This document shows, piece by piece, positions 11,701 through 21,590 of a DNA stretch of 64,000 nt (positions are counted from its first letter, which is position 1; the number at the start of each line of letters is the position of its first letter). The DNA comes from Miltochrista miniata (Eukaryota > Arthropoda > Insecta > Lepidoptera > Erebidae). The notes beneath the pieces are model-generated. The model saw nothing but the letters and a program-made list of their open reading frames with translations. It was not told the origin of the DNA and made no database searches. The stretch is from the NCBI GenBank assembly GCA_933228765.1, contig OW121757.1:10550001-10614000 (forward strand). The letters are read 5' to 3'. The position numbers and the translations under genes are program-made.

Positions 11701-14700
11701 CTTTGCAAGTCAGTACCCAACAAAACCAAACCTTGTTTGACGAACTAATAGATAGGTCCCCACAGTTAGTTACCGCTGCAAAACCCAAACAGACAGACAT
11801 TATAGACCTTACAAATGATACTCCCAATCACACTGCAGTATCGGCTAAAATAGGTTTAGGTCATTGTAGTAACAAAAAGTTAAAACATTATGTAAAAATA
11901 AATAAGTTGATAAGAAAAAATCAAAGTTTGCTTAATAATAATAAAAATTTCACCAAAAATATTAAAAATTGCAGAAACAGATTAGATATATTACATGAAC
12001 TAAATTTATGCACTAAAAAGTTAGAAAGTAGTCAGAAACAGCATGCTGCAGATACACAGGAATTTAGTTATAAATTACAACAGCTTCAAGATTCCTTGGA
12101 GTCTGTTAAGACAATGTATGATAAATCTCAGCTGATTATAAAAGAATATTCTTTGGCTATGGATAAACTTTTAAACTCAACATCTCATTATGCTGACCGT
12201 TTTAGCTCTTTAGCAGATAAAACAGAATTTAACTGCAGCCAACCCGAACCAGGGCCGAGCCCGAGCCGGCCACTTACCCTGTCTGGTTACCAGATGCATA
12301 GGATACAAAAACAGGTCAATCTAGGTCTTATAAAAGATAACAGCGAAAATAGTCGATGGATCATGTTCAGTGATGAAATTGGAAGAGACATGGGGTCAAA
12401 ATTAAATTTTTGTACACAGGGGCAGTCCTTTATAAATCACTGCATGCCTTCTTCATCCTATACACAAATAATGAAGTCCATATGTAGTTATAAATTTCAA
12501 CAGAAAGACAATCTGGTCATTTTCATAGGAAACAGGATAGGTATAACCAAACAAAAACTTATTAAATATTATAATAAATTAAACTCCTTAGATTTAAATA
12601 ATATTATTATCTACACACTGCCTTACTGTAAGCTTATGCCAGCTGCAGAAAATAGGATTAGATACCATTTAAATTTGTTATTGGACACAATAACATGTCA
12701 TAATATAAAGTTTCATATAATTGACACTAACACTATTGTTAGAAAAAATTATTATTTTTATTTGACTAAAGGAAAGCATAAGCTTCTGGATTATTTTAAA
12801 AGACAGGTAGCAATGTCGCTACATTATTTTATAGATATGTTAGCCAAAAATCTGGCTATACCTGCTCCTTTTGAGCAAAAAATTGACATTGATATTAGAA
12901 CCCTGGATAGCTGTTTATATCCAAGTAATTTAAATTAGTATATAAGACAAAAGAGCAACGTTCTTGCACTAAACTTGACACAATGTATAATAAATCAAGG
13001 AATGTTAAATCTAGCCATTTAGTTCTACAACAGCCACATCAAAATTTTATATCTGATTGCTCTCAGGCCGTTGAATCTATTAATCTTAAATATAATACTT
13101 TAAACCTGGTGCACCAAAATGTTGAAGGCCTGATTGGTGGAGGAGGGTTGGAATTGGAATTGTACATGGACTTCAATGGCATTGATATTTTTTGTGTAAC
13201 AGAACATTGGTTAAGGCCTTATCAAGTCATGTTCAATTTCAAAAATCACCGGGTTGCTAGCTCGTTCTGTAGAATAAAATATAAACGGGGAGGCTCTTTA
13301 ATTATTATTAATAAGTCAATAAAGTGTAAAGAACGTAAAGACATAGTAGACCTCTCTGTTGAACGAGTTATTGAGATAGCCAGTATAGAGTTTGAGCGGT
13401 TCATTGTACTAAGCGTATACAGTCCCCCGGATGCTCCATATGCACAGTTCGAAGAGAAACTTGAAGAAGCATTGTTTAAATGCCAAAGTACAAAAAAAAC
13501 CGTCCTATTTTGTGGGGACTTCAATGTAGACATTTTAGAAACTGCACGGGAACCTTTACAGAGAGAGAAAATGTTAAATTTGTTCAAGTCATTTGGTTTG
13601 TATAATATATTTTTGGAACCTACTCGTATAACTGCAACTAGTGCTACTTGTATTGATAATATTTTTACTAATATAAATCCCATTAAAAAATGTATAGTGG
13701 ACCCTGTAAAATCAGATCATCGTGGCCAGTCTGTTTCTTATCTGAGAAATAGTAGGGAAACTAAGAAGATTATTAGTTTTGTCCCAGTTAACACACATCG
13801 CTTGGAAACCTTTAGAAGAAACTTAGTCAAGAAAATAACAGAATTGCCTGATTACATTAGCGTAGAAGAATCCTACTCTGATTTATTTAATTTGATACAT
13901 ACTGTGTTTGGGAAAATCTTTACCCCGAAAACATTATCAATCGGAGGCAGTTCTGCTTTCAGTGACTGGGCTACACCCGGAATTTATAAAAGTCGCCATA
14001 AACTATATGAACTGTATTCTGAAAAATCATATAATTTCAACCCAGAGTTTCAGCAATATGTTAAGAAATACTCAAAGATATTTAAGCAAGCCTGTACCTT
14101 AGCCAAGTCTAATTTCATTAGAAATAAAATTTATGATTCTGCGAATGTAATTAAAACTACTTGGAACATTATCAATGCGGAATGTGGTAGGTGTACAACG
14201 AATGAAAGAAAGTTTCATTTAAATATAAACAATCGCCACGTATCGGGGGATTTGGAAGTGGCGACCGAGTTTGAAAAATTTTTCAGTAATGTTCCAATAG
14301 AGATAACTGACACTCTCCAGTCGTCTTCCACCTCCGCCGAGCTATTATTAGCAGAATCTGTAGCTGCCTGTGAAGGCGCGTTCGAATTCACCGTTGTCAA
14401 CTGCAACGACATCATAAAAGCTTTTAGATCTATTAATGTTATAAAAACCGCTGACCTTTGGGGGTTATCAGTAAAATCCATATCAAGTATTATAGATGTC
14501 ATTGCCCCCCACTTGGCAACTGTGTTTAACGATTGCGTCTCTAGTGGTGTATTTCCTGATTTGATGAAACACAGTAAAGTTATACCACTATTCAAGGCTG
14601 GCACCGCTTCAGATCCGGGTAATTTCAGACCTATCTCGGTGTTGCCGACCTTGAGCAAGATATTTGAAAAATTGATACTAGAGCAGATGCTGATCTTTTT

Positions 14701-17700
14701 TAACAGTCACAAATTATTTCATGAGAAACAATTTGGCTTCACTAAAGGACGTTCTACTACCGATGCTGGTGTAGAGTTATTGAAATGTATTTATGACGCC
14801 TGGGAGGATAAACAAGATGCAATTGGTGTGTTTTGTGATCTGTCTAAGGCATTTGATTGCGTCCAACATAAAACATTAATCAGGAAATTACACCATTATG
14901 GCATAAGAAACAAGGCTCTCGACCTTCTGACTTCATATTTGAACAATAGAATTCAGCGGGTCGATGTTAATGGTGCACGCTCAGAGGGATCTGTAGTTAC
15001 TATGGGCGTCCCGCAGGGTTCAATACTCGGACCATTTTTATTCCTTATATATTTTAATGACTTACCCTTTTACGTGGGGGACAACAACAGGATTGTTTTG
15101 TTTGCAGATGATACTTCTTTGATTTTCAAAGTAAAAAGACAAATAGATAACTATGACGATGTCAACAACGCAATCTTGAAAGTGGTTCATTGGTTTAACA
15201 CTAACAATCTTAAACTAAATGATAATAAAACTAAATGTATTAAATTTACCTTGCCTAATGTAGCACAGTCAGAAACCAATGTTCAACTTAATGGTCGAGA
15301 GTTGGAACTTGTGGAACAAACCACATTCCTAGGGTTAACGGTTGATGCTGGTTTACAATGGGGTCCACATATTGTAAAACTAGCTAGTAGATTAAGTTCA
15401 GCAGCATTTGCTGTACAAAAAATAAGGCACTTGACTGATGTAGATACGGCTAGAATAGTTTATTTCAGTTACTTTCACAGTATAATGTCTTATGGTATTC
15501 TACTGTGGGGCAATGCTGCAGATATAAATAAAATTTTTATTTTACAAAAGCGGGCCATAAGAGCTATATATAGACTAGGTCCAAGGGTCTCTCTGCGCGA
15601 AAAATTCAAAGAGGTTAATATTCTTACTGTAGCATCACAATATATTTTTGAAAACCTTATGTATGTACAAAGAAATCTACATAGTTTCGCTAAGTTAAGT
15701 GATAGACACAATGTCAACACTAGAAATAAAAATAACCTTGCTGTTTTTCATAGCAGATTGCACAAAACCAGCAATTCTTTCATGGGTAACTGTATACGCT
15801 TTTACAACAGGCTTCCAGACGAAATTAAAAGTATGTCCCTTAATAAGTTTAAAAGATCTGTTAAAAGTAAATTGAACTGCAGGGGCTACTATACAATCAA
15901 TGATTATTTGTTGGATAAGGAAGCCTGGAAATTACCTGCTCTGCTGGATTCTCAAAAAAATTGTTAAAATGCCTAGTTTTTAGATTCTTTAAAATTGTAA
16001 ATAGAGCAAAAAAAGAACAACCCGCTGAGTTTCTTGCCAGTTCTTCTCAGGTGGGTCGCGTTGTGAACTGGTGGTAGAGTTTTTGTTTTGTATTCTGGAC
16101 GTTTTGCAAGCGCATCTGTATAATGCCTATGTGAAATAAATATAAAAAACAAAACAAACAAACATTGCCCTTCCTGTATGTACTACATTGTTCAAACTGG
16201 TTGTGACTTTTTATATTTTTTTTTTCTTGTGGGGGCGCGCTATACCGAGCGGACGATCCGACCGCCTTTCTTGCTGTCCATTTCGTCCATATAGACTTTT
16301 ATATAAGTTTTCCTTCTCATTCCCATTGAATCTTTTCTTCAGTTCTTGCATACAGATTTTCGTACTTAAGACAAAATTCATGTTTTGTGGGTTCTTCAAA
16401 AACATTGCTCACTCATGATATATCAGTTTAAAATTCATTTCGCTATTTTAACCTATGCTACTTTTAATATGTACAAACATTGTATTTATTACTTTTACTT
16501 AAGTAATATGTAAAATATTTTTCAATCAACAGCTGCTCTTCAGTTATCCTTTTATATCAAAGACATTGCGCGAGCTAGGACAAAATAAGGTCAAAAGTAA
16601 ACATTCCTGTACTATGACCCTACAGACTGAGGGTCTGGGATATCATGACTTAGATGTATTTATGAATGATCCATGTGATCTGGAATTTATATTTGGTAAG
16701 TCCTTTTTGCAGGGATTAATTTTAGTTCTTCTTACTGTACATACTGTTTGTGTGTTAGACTTCACTTACTTACTCTTTTGACTTGTAAATTATTGCATGT
16801 AAAATAACATTAACCCATTGATTGCCACGGACTTTCAATGTCATTCATTGTCTTGTCACATCATTGCCTATTGGGTCAATATGACGGTAGAACAGTGGGC
16901 GCACACTGAGCGTCTTGTCGCGGCGACAAGCTGCGGGCGCCAATTTAACATACATTTTGTTCTAAGCTTCGCACACTGCGCTACATGTCGCCGCGACTCG
17001 GCGATAAGCAAGGTGAGTCGCGGCGACACGGCGACTGTCGCCAGTTTTGTACCACGTCTGTCGCCGCGACATGTCGCGCACGTCAGCGACAGTCGCGGCG
17101 ACATGTCGCGGCGACAAGTCGCCCGATGCAGGCGCACACTAGGTGACAAGTCGCCGCGACATGTCGTCGCGACTGTCGCCTAGTCTGCGCCCACTGTAAT
17201 ATGGCACTCGTTGTGTTCAGTGTCATAGCTAACGGTTATAGCCTTCGCGCCGCCTCTTTCTGCTAGCAGGTCATGCTCGTGAAAGAGACGGCGGGGCGGG
17301 AACGGGAGAGAACTTTCCCACCCGAGTTCCGCAGTCGGCGGCCTGGGCGCCATCGACGTGTCTTCACCGAGGACTATCAGCCTCCATGACCGGGGGCCTG
17401 AGGACGGTGAGAGCGGCTAAACGGCCTTACAGAAGCAGGCCGCATGACGGCAGCGTGACGTGAGGAACTCACGCACCCCCCCCCCCCCCTTAGGAGCGGG
17501 ATCACACCCGAAACCCCCCAAAGACGCGGGATAGCACCCGAGCCACCCCCTGGGCGAGGCCGCAGTAGCGGCCGTGGGTCTGTTGGGAGTCCTAGGACAT
17601 CCTTCCGATGGCTTACCTGGGGCTCCCAACCATAGGCTGTTGGGCGTTACATGACGTTTTTTAGTAGGTAGGAGTCCGGCATAACATCCATGAGGATTTC

Positions 17701-20700
17701 CCCTTACGTTAAACAAAAAAAAATGGTTATAGCCTCTGTGCCGTCTGTGAATGGGTCATCCAGGGACTACTACTGGCCAACACAAAATTGATTTATATGC
17801 CTATCTGGTCTATTATTTGAAGGTTAAACTGTAAAAAATGTAAAACTCATGATGTCTAATATTAGTCAATCACACCAAATAGGGTCAGTGTTCTGGTCTT
17901 TGAACCAACGTAAATTTCATATTCATAGCCATCAAAACTTAGAACTATAAAATCGTAGTTTTCAATGAAAATCATTTGTCCCACATATAAAATATATGCT
18001 AAAAGATGATTCTCACTGAAAATATTTATTTATTCATAATCTTATTAACCTATTTCAAACGCGAAGGTTTGTAAGTATGGATGTTAGTTATATAATGGTC
18101 AGTTATTGACTTCATTATCTATTCCATATATTTTTACTAAATTGAGGGAACCCATCTAAAAACACACTGTTAAATAACAAACATCTTCACAAACTTTCAC
18201 ATTTTATGACTTAAACCTTTCATTTTCCATTTTCTATGACAAGGTTCCACATCCTTCTCATTGTGCGCGGATTATAAGTTACATTTTTGATTTTGCAGAA
18301 CTTCTAAAAGTGGAGAGAGATGATGAGTATGAAAAGGAAATTTGGCAGCTGAACATTGAAGAGCGCAAGGAATTCATTCCAGTACTCAAAGAGAGAGGTA
18401 ACAAGCTATATCTTCAGAAGAAGTATGATGAAGCCGCGAAAGTCTATAGCGAAGCTTTAGCCATATGTGAACAACTACAGATCAGGTATGAAAATAAAAG
18501 GTTTTATATAAGGAATCAAATCCAGTGACAGTTAATTTTTTTCTATACCATAAGGCGTAAAACAAACGACGGGGCGGGCCGGGCCGGGCAATTTGACCGC
18601 GCACGATAGCACTATGGGAATCCTATACTATCAACGCACACGAAGGGCAAAAAGACCGCACCGCAGTTGTCCGCCGGTCAGTGGCGGCGCGGCTACCCGC
18701 CATGGATCACACAAACCAGTTTGTATGAAGTAACGCAGACGGCGGCGCGGGGCGGGCCGGGGCGGCTAGCTCAGTCTCTTCGCTAGAACGAACGTCGTGA
18801 ACTAACTGCCTCTGCCCGTCGTGTGCGTTGCGTTCGCGGGGCGGGCAGTCGCGGGCATCGGCGGACAGACGCGGTCTTTGTTACGTCGCGGGCAAAAAGT
18901 CCGGCCCGCCCCGCCTTAATGTGACAGACAAACACACAGCCAGTCTGATGGAAAGTGTTCATCATAGCCCATGAATGTTTGCAACACTAGAGGCGTTATG
19001 TTCGCGCTGTCGACCCTGCAGAACCCTTCTAAGACTCCTTTTGAAAAACTCCATACTGTAGACGTTCTAGAAAACTAAGTCAGGAAGATCATTCCACAAT
19101 CCAAGCGCAGAAGAGCACCAACATGGGCTCACACGACCATGTGTCTTCTGATCCAATCCCTCTCTGCGTTCTTTTCTTCTCTTTTTGTGAGTTATTTAAT
19201 TGTATGTAGGTAAAAAAATAATAAACAAAATGAAGGTTGAAGTATGGTTGCTCTTTAAGTGTCGCCATGACCTTGCTAGCTCCACCAGGTCCCCATAGGC
19301 AAGTTTCAATATACTTGCTTGACTAGAGATGTCAAAAGCCTTTAATAAATTTACAAAGAATAGCAGGAAATAACTGTGGACACTTTCTTGACTAACACTT
19401 GTATGCTACGTAGTAAAGTACTCGTAATATAGGTACATGACTACATGTTCATGTATGGAGTAAAATAAAACTTTTGACTGCATCCCAGGTCGAATCCCAG
19501 ACCTTCCAGTAGGCTAGCTAGAGCAGGAAGCCGTCCGGACATATACATACTGGCGGGAAGCTGTTATTAATTCTTTTGCATTCTAAACATGCACAGTGCA
19601 CACAATAAATAGTAACCTATTATAAAAACTTATACACTCATAAACATGTTAATAAAAAAAAATTGCAGGGAAAGAAAAGGAGATGAAGAATGGGTTGCCG
19701 TAAATAAAGTAAGGCTGCCAATATTACTGAACTATTCTCAGTGCAAACTTATCAAAGGAGAATATTATACGGTCATAGAGCACTGTAACACGGTACTGGA
19801 ATATGATCCAGGTTAGTAAAAATTGAATATGATTTGACTATTTATGAATTTGACCATTATAGTATCAGTTACATTATACCACAGGGCGGAAACTGCATAC
19901 AAAAATGTTCGTTTTCACCCAGACTAATATACACGTAATGTGAATGCTTGAATCAAGCTTGAATGTGTGTGTGGGTTTACTAGGGACACTAGCTATGAAA
20001 ACAAAATAATAAGGAACAGAACGCAATCTCATGTATGTAGGTACTTTTTTTTCAAGTCTACCCTCGGCTAAGCACAAATTAAACCAAAGCAATAGCACAA
20101 AGTACGTAGGTAGTAATACGTAGGTAATGCAACGCAGTGACAGTGACACTCTCTCAAGTACTAACACGGCAATAGACACATCAACTTTGGTGGGGGGATG
20201 GGGAAGCTTACTCAGTGGGAGGCAGGGAGTTGCCGATCTGTATGTAATACAATTATATTATCTTTGATTATACACAAATACATACATACCTTTACTTATC
20301 CCTGAGGAAGTCAGAGGGATACTAGAGGTGATGGTGAGCAATATTGACATGTGAAATGGACAAACCCAGGTTGTAGCTGCTGTTGAAATTATCCAGTTGT
20401 ATTACTGGCAACCGGTACCAATGGCTAAAGTGCCTCCCGAAGCATAGAAACACACATAAATGGAAATTGTGTCATTTGCCACCCGAGGTTTCTAAAGATA
20501 TGCTCTTTTCTCAAGTAGCTAAATTAAATTAAATATAAATAACTATTTGTGGATGTTCTCACACAACATCATCTGGCCCAAATTAAACTAATATAAGCTT
20601 GTGCTATGGGATCTAGAAGACTGATAGACATACTTATACATATTATTGTAAATACGTACATATTATACATAGAAACACCCAAACTCCGAAACAAACATTT

Positions 20701-21038
20701 GTGGATCAGACAAATATTTGGACCGACCCAGGGAATCGAACCCAGGACCTCACGCGCGGCCGGCGGTCACACTACCGACTGTGCCACCGAGGCAGTCAAC
20801 TGACTGTAATGTATGATTAAATATATTATTCTTTTCAGAAAATGAAAAAGCTTTATACCGAAGAGCCAAAGCACACATGGGCGCTTGGAACCCCGATAAG
20901 GCAGAGGAAGACTTCAAGAAATTAAAGTCCATATCGCCGTCCATGGCCACCATGATAAACCAGGAATTAGAACATATAAAGATGCTTAGAAAGGATAAAG
21001 AAAACAAGGATAAAAATGCTTTAAGGAATATGTTTTAG
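8701..21038 (+). CDS. AIP: AIP/XAP2 homologue (FKBP-like domain and TPR co-chaperone), six exons
   Basis: Exons 8701-8778, 8870-9055, 16533-16695, 18299-18485, 19669-19811 and 20839-21038 join with GT/AG borders into 957 nt, 318 residues plus stop, close to the ~330 of vertebrate AIP. Residues ~10-140 form the FKBP-like domain, with LLDDSRKIGKKEPMVLIIG and FKLEAWETIVKMMAVGEVA in exon 2. Exon 3 carries the LGYHDLDVFMNDPCDLEF linker typical of AIP. Residues ~155-305 are TPRs: ERGNKLYLQKKYDEAAKVYSE, LLNYSQCKLIKGEYYTVIEH, and ALYRRAKAHMGAWNPDKAEE. The AIP family binds Hsp90 through the TPRs and stabilises cytosolic clients such as the aryl hydrocarbon receptor; the FKBP-like domain lacks real isomerase activity. 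The start is the first ATG in a short open exon. Intron 2 (~7.5 kb) holds a MITE and a full LINE. An RT fragment begins at the stop codon. Confidence 0.93.
9101..10138. mobile_element. MITE-like DNA transposon with 8-bp target duplication (ATCTATTG)
   Basis: The octamer ATCTATTG flanks the element exactly, at 9093-9100 and 10139-10146. The termini are inverted: GGGGTTGCATTTGAATTACG starts the left end, and the right end is its near complement (CGTAATTCAAATGCCCACCC); homology continues through catcctcgatag. An 8-bp duplication suits hAT or P-type elements. No transposase is visible in its 1038 bp; the interior has a G-rich stretch (9130-9172), a strong hairpin (9470-9518) and AT-rich filler. 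Non-autonomous. It lies in intron 2 of the AIP gene, 45 bp after exon 2. Confidence 0.85.
9470..9518. repeat. 18-bp perfect-stem hairpin (cgggagc / gctcccg)
   Basis: gaaggctaagacgggagc at 9470-9487 is the exact complement of 9501-9518, around a loop of ctccg repeats. The same hairpin, with a slightly different loop, lies near 22191-22240 in inverted context, so it is part of a dispersed element. Confidence 0.85.
10147..10690. other. Intronic AT-rich DNA, nothing firm
   Basis: Between the MITE and the LINE's probable 5' end. The phrase ctactgctggatagatgcc near 10470 resembles LINE tail sequence of Lepidoptera, but I cannot delimit an element. Confidence 0.35.
11355..12938 (+). CDS. LINE ORF1, coiled coil plus SGNH-esterase-like C-terminal domain
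   Basis: The protein has 527 residues. Residues ~5-125 are a strong heptad-rich coiled coil (many L, E, Q, K), a second helical stretch covers ~170-280, and the segment from ~330 reads RWIMFSDEIGRDMGSKL followed by DNLVIFIGNRIGITKQKL. That layout resembles the SGNH-hydrolase-like domain found in ORF1 of CR1-group LINEs, but the nucleophile block reads SDE where an esterase would have GDS, so catalytic activity is doubtful. ORF1 proteins of LINEs bind RNA and chaperone the ribonucleoprotein. There is no frameshift. The stop lies 44 nt before ORF2, in another frame, which points to reinitiation. The start is the first ATG of ATGATG. Confidence 0.85.
   Translation: MMTRRGLARQEQTKLQLALEELKSAKEQVVQLSNEREDNETELISVVKHNGNLKQQLSLLSVRLDEVTRERDELLTIVNNFDKCSAEYERALNRIADLEHELRDSHQQITQLEEISLQVSTQQNQTLFDELIDRSPQLVTAAKPKQTDIIDLTNDTPNHTAVSAKIGLGHCSNKKLKHYVKINKLIRKNQSLLNNNKNFTKNIKNCRNRLDILHELNLCTKKLESSQKQHAADTQEFSYKLQQLQDSLESVKTMYDKSQLIIKEYSLAMDKLLNSTSHYADRFSSLADKTEFNCSQPEPGPSPSRPLTLSGYQMHRIQKQVNLGLIKDNSENSRWIMFSDEIGRDMGSKLNFCTQGQSFINHCMPSSSYTQIMKSICSYKFQQKDNLVIFIGNRIGITKQKLIKYYNKLNSLDLNNIIIYTLPYCKLMPAAENRIRYHLNLLLDTITCHNIKFHIIDTNTIVRKNYYFYLTKGKHKLLDYFKRQVAMSLHYFIDMLAKNLAIPAPFEQKIDIDIRTLDSCLYPSNLN
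12983..15967 (+). CDS. LINE ORF2: AP-type endonuclease and reverse transcriptase
   Basis: The protein has 994 residues in one open frame. The N-terminal APE-like endonuclease (about 40-260) shows LVHQNVEGL, the glutamate motif VTEHWL, SVYSPPDAPYAQ, FCGDFNVDIL and the terminal SDHRG histidine motif. The RT (about 520-800) shows VIPLFKAGTASDPGNFRPIS, FGFTKGRSTTDA, motif A CDLSKAFDCVQH, motif B MGVPQGSILGPFLF and the catalytic LFADDTSLI. A thumb region follows, with TTFLGLTVDAGLQW. It nicks target DNA and copies the LINE RNA by target-primed reverse transcription. All catalytic motifs that I can check are present, so this copy may still be competent. Confidence 0.93.
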   Translation: MYNKSRNVKSSHLVLQQPHQNFISDCSQAVESINLKYNTLNLVHQNVEGLIGGGGLELELYMDFNGIDIFCVTEHWLRPYQVMFNFKNHRVASSFCRIKYKRGGSLIIINKSIKCKERKDIVDLSVERVIEIASIEFERFIVLSVYSPPDAPYAQFEEKLEEALFKCQSTKKTVLFCGDFNVDILETAREPLQREKMLNLFKSFGLYNIFLEPTRITATSATCIDNIFTNINPIKKCIVDPVKSDHRGQSVSYLRNSRETKKIISFVPVNTHRLETFRRNLVKKITELPDYISVEESYSDLFNLIHTVFGKIFTPKTLSIGGSSAFSDWATPGIYKSRHKLYELYSEKSYNFNPEFQQYVKKYSKIFKQACTLAKSNFIRNKIYDSANVIKTTWNIINAECGRCTTNERKFHLNINNRHVSGDLEVATEFEKFFSNVPIEITDTLQSSSTSAELLLAESVAACEGAFEFTVVNCNDIIKAFRSINVIKTADLWGLSVKSISSIIDVIAPHLATVFNDCVSSGVFPDLMKHSKVIPLFKAGTASDPGNFRPISVLPTLSKIFEKLILEQMLIFFNSHKLFHEKQFGFTKGRSTTDAGVELLKCIYDAWEDKQDAIGVFCDLSKAFDCVQHKTLIRKLHHYGIRNKALDLLTSYLNNRIQRVDVNGARSEGSVVTMGVPQGSILGPFLFLIYFNDLPFYVGDNNRIVLFADDTSLIFKVKRQIDNYDDVNNAILKVVHWFNTNNLKLNDNKTKCIKFTLPNVAQSETNVQLNGRELELVEQTTFLGLTVDAGLQWGPHIVKLASRLSSAAFAVQKIRHLTDVDTARIVYFSYFHSIMSYGILLWGNAADINKIFILQKRAIRAIYRLGPRVSLREKFKEVNILTVASQYIFENLMYVQRNLHSFAKLSDRHNVNTRNKNNLAVFHSRLHKTSNSFMGNCIRFYNRLPDEIKSMSLNKFKRSVKSKLNCRGYYTINDYLLDKEAWKLPALLDSQKNC
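16166..16532. other. AIP intron 2, 3' part
   Basis: AT-rich intronic DNA after the LINE tail, with a short GC patch near 16235-16280. No gene is visible. It ends in the exon 3 acceptor atcaacag. Confidence 0.4.
16892..17197. mobile_element. GC-rich palindromic MITE (gtcgcggcgac motifs)
   Basis: acagtgggcgca at 16892 is matched by tgcgcccactgt ending at 17197. The interior is built of repeated self-complementary words such as tgtcgcggcgaca and gcgacatgtcgc, so it is CpG-dense. It lies in intron 3 of the AIP gene. The overlapping open frames here arise from the palindromes and are not genes. Confidence 0.75.
17320..17725 (+). mobile_element. 5'-truncated R1-like LINE 3' end
   Basis: GC-rich block with a 15-C run at 17477-17491, ggggctcccaaccataggc, a gttgggcgttacatgacg segment and an A-rich end (from 17714). 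The same sequence occurs inverted at 59490-59845 and in shorter form near 22300-22405 and 31575-31705, so it is a repeat family. No coding is retained. Confidence 0.65.
17726..18298. other. AIP intron 3 remainder
   Basis: AT-rich sequence with some Helitron-like phrases (gcgaaggtttgtaagtatgga near 18060). I see nothing else. It ends in the exon 4 acceptor ttttgcag. Confidence 0.35.
18546..18930. mobile_element. GC-rich MITE with cggggcgggccgg inverted ends
   Basis: The left side has gacggggcgggccgggccgg near 18567 and the right side ccggcccgccccgcc ending near 18916. The interior again carries ggcggggcgggccgg near 18745. Its base composition stands out strongly from the host intron. Exact ends and target duplication are not resolved. 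It lies in AIP intron 4. Confidence 0.6.
18931..19668. repeat. Intron 4 remainder, with a LINE-like fragment
   Basis: 18975-19150 (gcaacactagaggcg, agaacccttctaagactcc, ggaagatcattccacaatcc) is paralogous to 30355-30500, so it is a dispersed repeat piece. The rest is AT-rich and ends in the exon 5 acceptor aaattgcag. Confidence 0.45.
19870..20245 (+). repeat. Unnamed dispersed repeat (cacagggcggaaac... ggcagggagttgcc)
   Basis: The same start (cacagggcggaaactgcat) and end (gggaagctt... gcagggagttgcc) occur in inverted orientation at about 33565-34440, there interrupted by a SINE and a LINE tail. Two copies make this a transposable family of roughly 370 bp. It lies in AIP intron 5. Confidence 0.55.
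20290..20475 (-). mobile_element. 5S-rRNA-like SINE fragment, minus strand
   Basis: Contains the complement of the ttggtcccggttgcc and tgcttcggaaggca blocks that define this SINE at 32416-32780. It is diverged and truncated at its head. Confidence 0.5.
20527..20802 (-). mobile_element. tRNA-derived SINE, minus strand
   Basis: The minus-strand head carries a pol III A box (tggcacagtcggtag) and B box (ggttcgattccc), followed by gacaaatatttg, caaatgtttgt and a tail running through tatgtataatatgtacg. The same family lies at 33719-34000 and 43934-44200. It ends about 35 bp before exon 6 of the AIP gene. Confidence 0.8.
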
Positions 21039-21215
21039 GCGGTGTACCGCAGGGTGGCATTTTGTCTCCTTTACTTTTATAACAACTAGTCTCGACTCTC
21101 GTGCTACCGTCTTTATGCAGATGATTTGCAACTTTACGCACAAGCCCTACTTGTTAGAATCTATGAGGCTTTTTCCATTATTGACTGTGGCCTAGAGCGA
21201 ATCTGTGAAACGTAG
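21036..21215 (+). pseudogene. Reverse transcriptase fragment at the AIP stop codon
   Basis: Beginning right at the AIP stop, the sequence reads GGVPQGGILSPLLL and, after a stop, SLYADDLQLYAQ: RT motifs B and C of a LINE, separated by only ~20 codons, with inner sequence lost. It lies in the presumed 3' UTR of the AIP homologue. The motif B start abuts the stop codon, so the insertion may have shaped the gene's end. Confidence 0.65.
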
Positions 21216-21590
21216 CTAATTCTGGTAGTATATTCATGTAGTCAGTCGCAGCGCTACCGGGACTATAAAGTTGGATGATGGCGATGACCCTAGCCTGTTA
21301 TCTCTTTGAATCGTCGCTCTGAAATGATTTTTATAGTATACCACGGATTATAGAACTAAAAGCATATGTAGCATGCCAAACAAGAAAGTAAATACGCGAA
21401 TTATGATGTTCTACGATAAATTGTAAATCACTCGTTACATGTAACGGTGTTTAGCACTGCCGCGCTACAGTATTCACTTTTTATGTAGTATTTGCTTTCT
21501 TGGCGTCATTTTCTTGTTCGGCATGCGTCCTGCCTTTAGCTATATATCCAAATAAATAAAATTGAAGTGTCTGTTTGTAATCTTAAAATA
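21216..21590. other. Intergenic AT-rich DNA
   Basis: Sequence between AIP and the next repeat. aataaa at 21551-21556 could serve as a polyadenylation signal. Nothing else seen. Confidence 0.3.

Larger units (their letters stand above)
10690..16165 (+). mobile_element. Full-length CR1/Jockey-superfamily LINE with two intact ORFs
   Basis: Two long open frames (11355-12938 and 12983-15967) are preceded by ~660 bp of AT-rich 5' UTR. That UTR holds two related segments containing tgttgttcacttgta, near 11060 and 11180. The 3' UTR contains cccgctgagtttcttgcc, common to many lepidopteran LINEs, and ends in an A-rich aaacaaaacaaacaaac tail near 16165. The left border is not determined, since no target duplication could be fixed. 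The element sits in sense orientation in AIP intron 2. Intact ORFs suggest a young copy; ORF1 with a hydrolase-like tail followed by an EN-RT ORF2 fits the CR1/Daphne/Kiri group, which is an inference. Confidence 0.85.

Noticed and set aside
16818..17183. Long overlapping ORFs on both strands
   Set aside because: They come from the GC-rich palindromic MITE; there is no domain and the codons mirror the inverted words.
17417..17716. 99-residue minus-strand ORF
   Set aside because: It is the antisense of an R1-like LINE 3' UTR with a C run; no coding signal.
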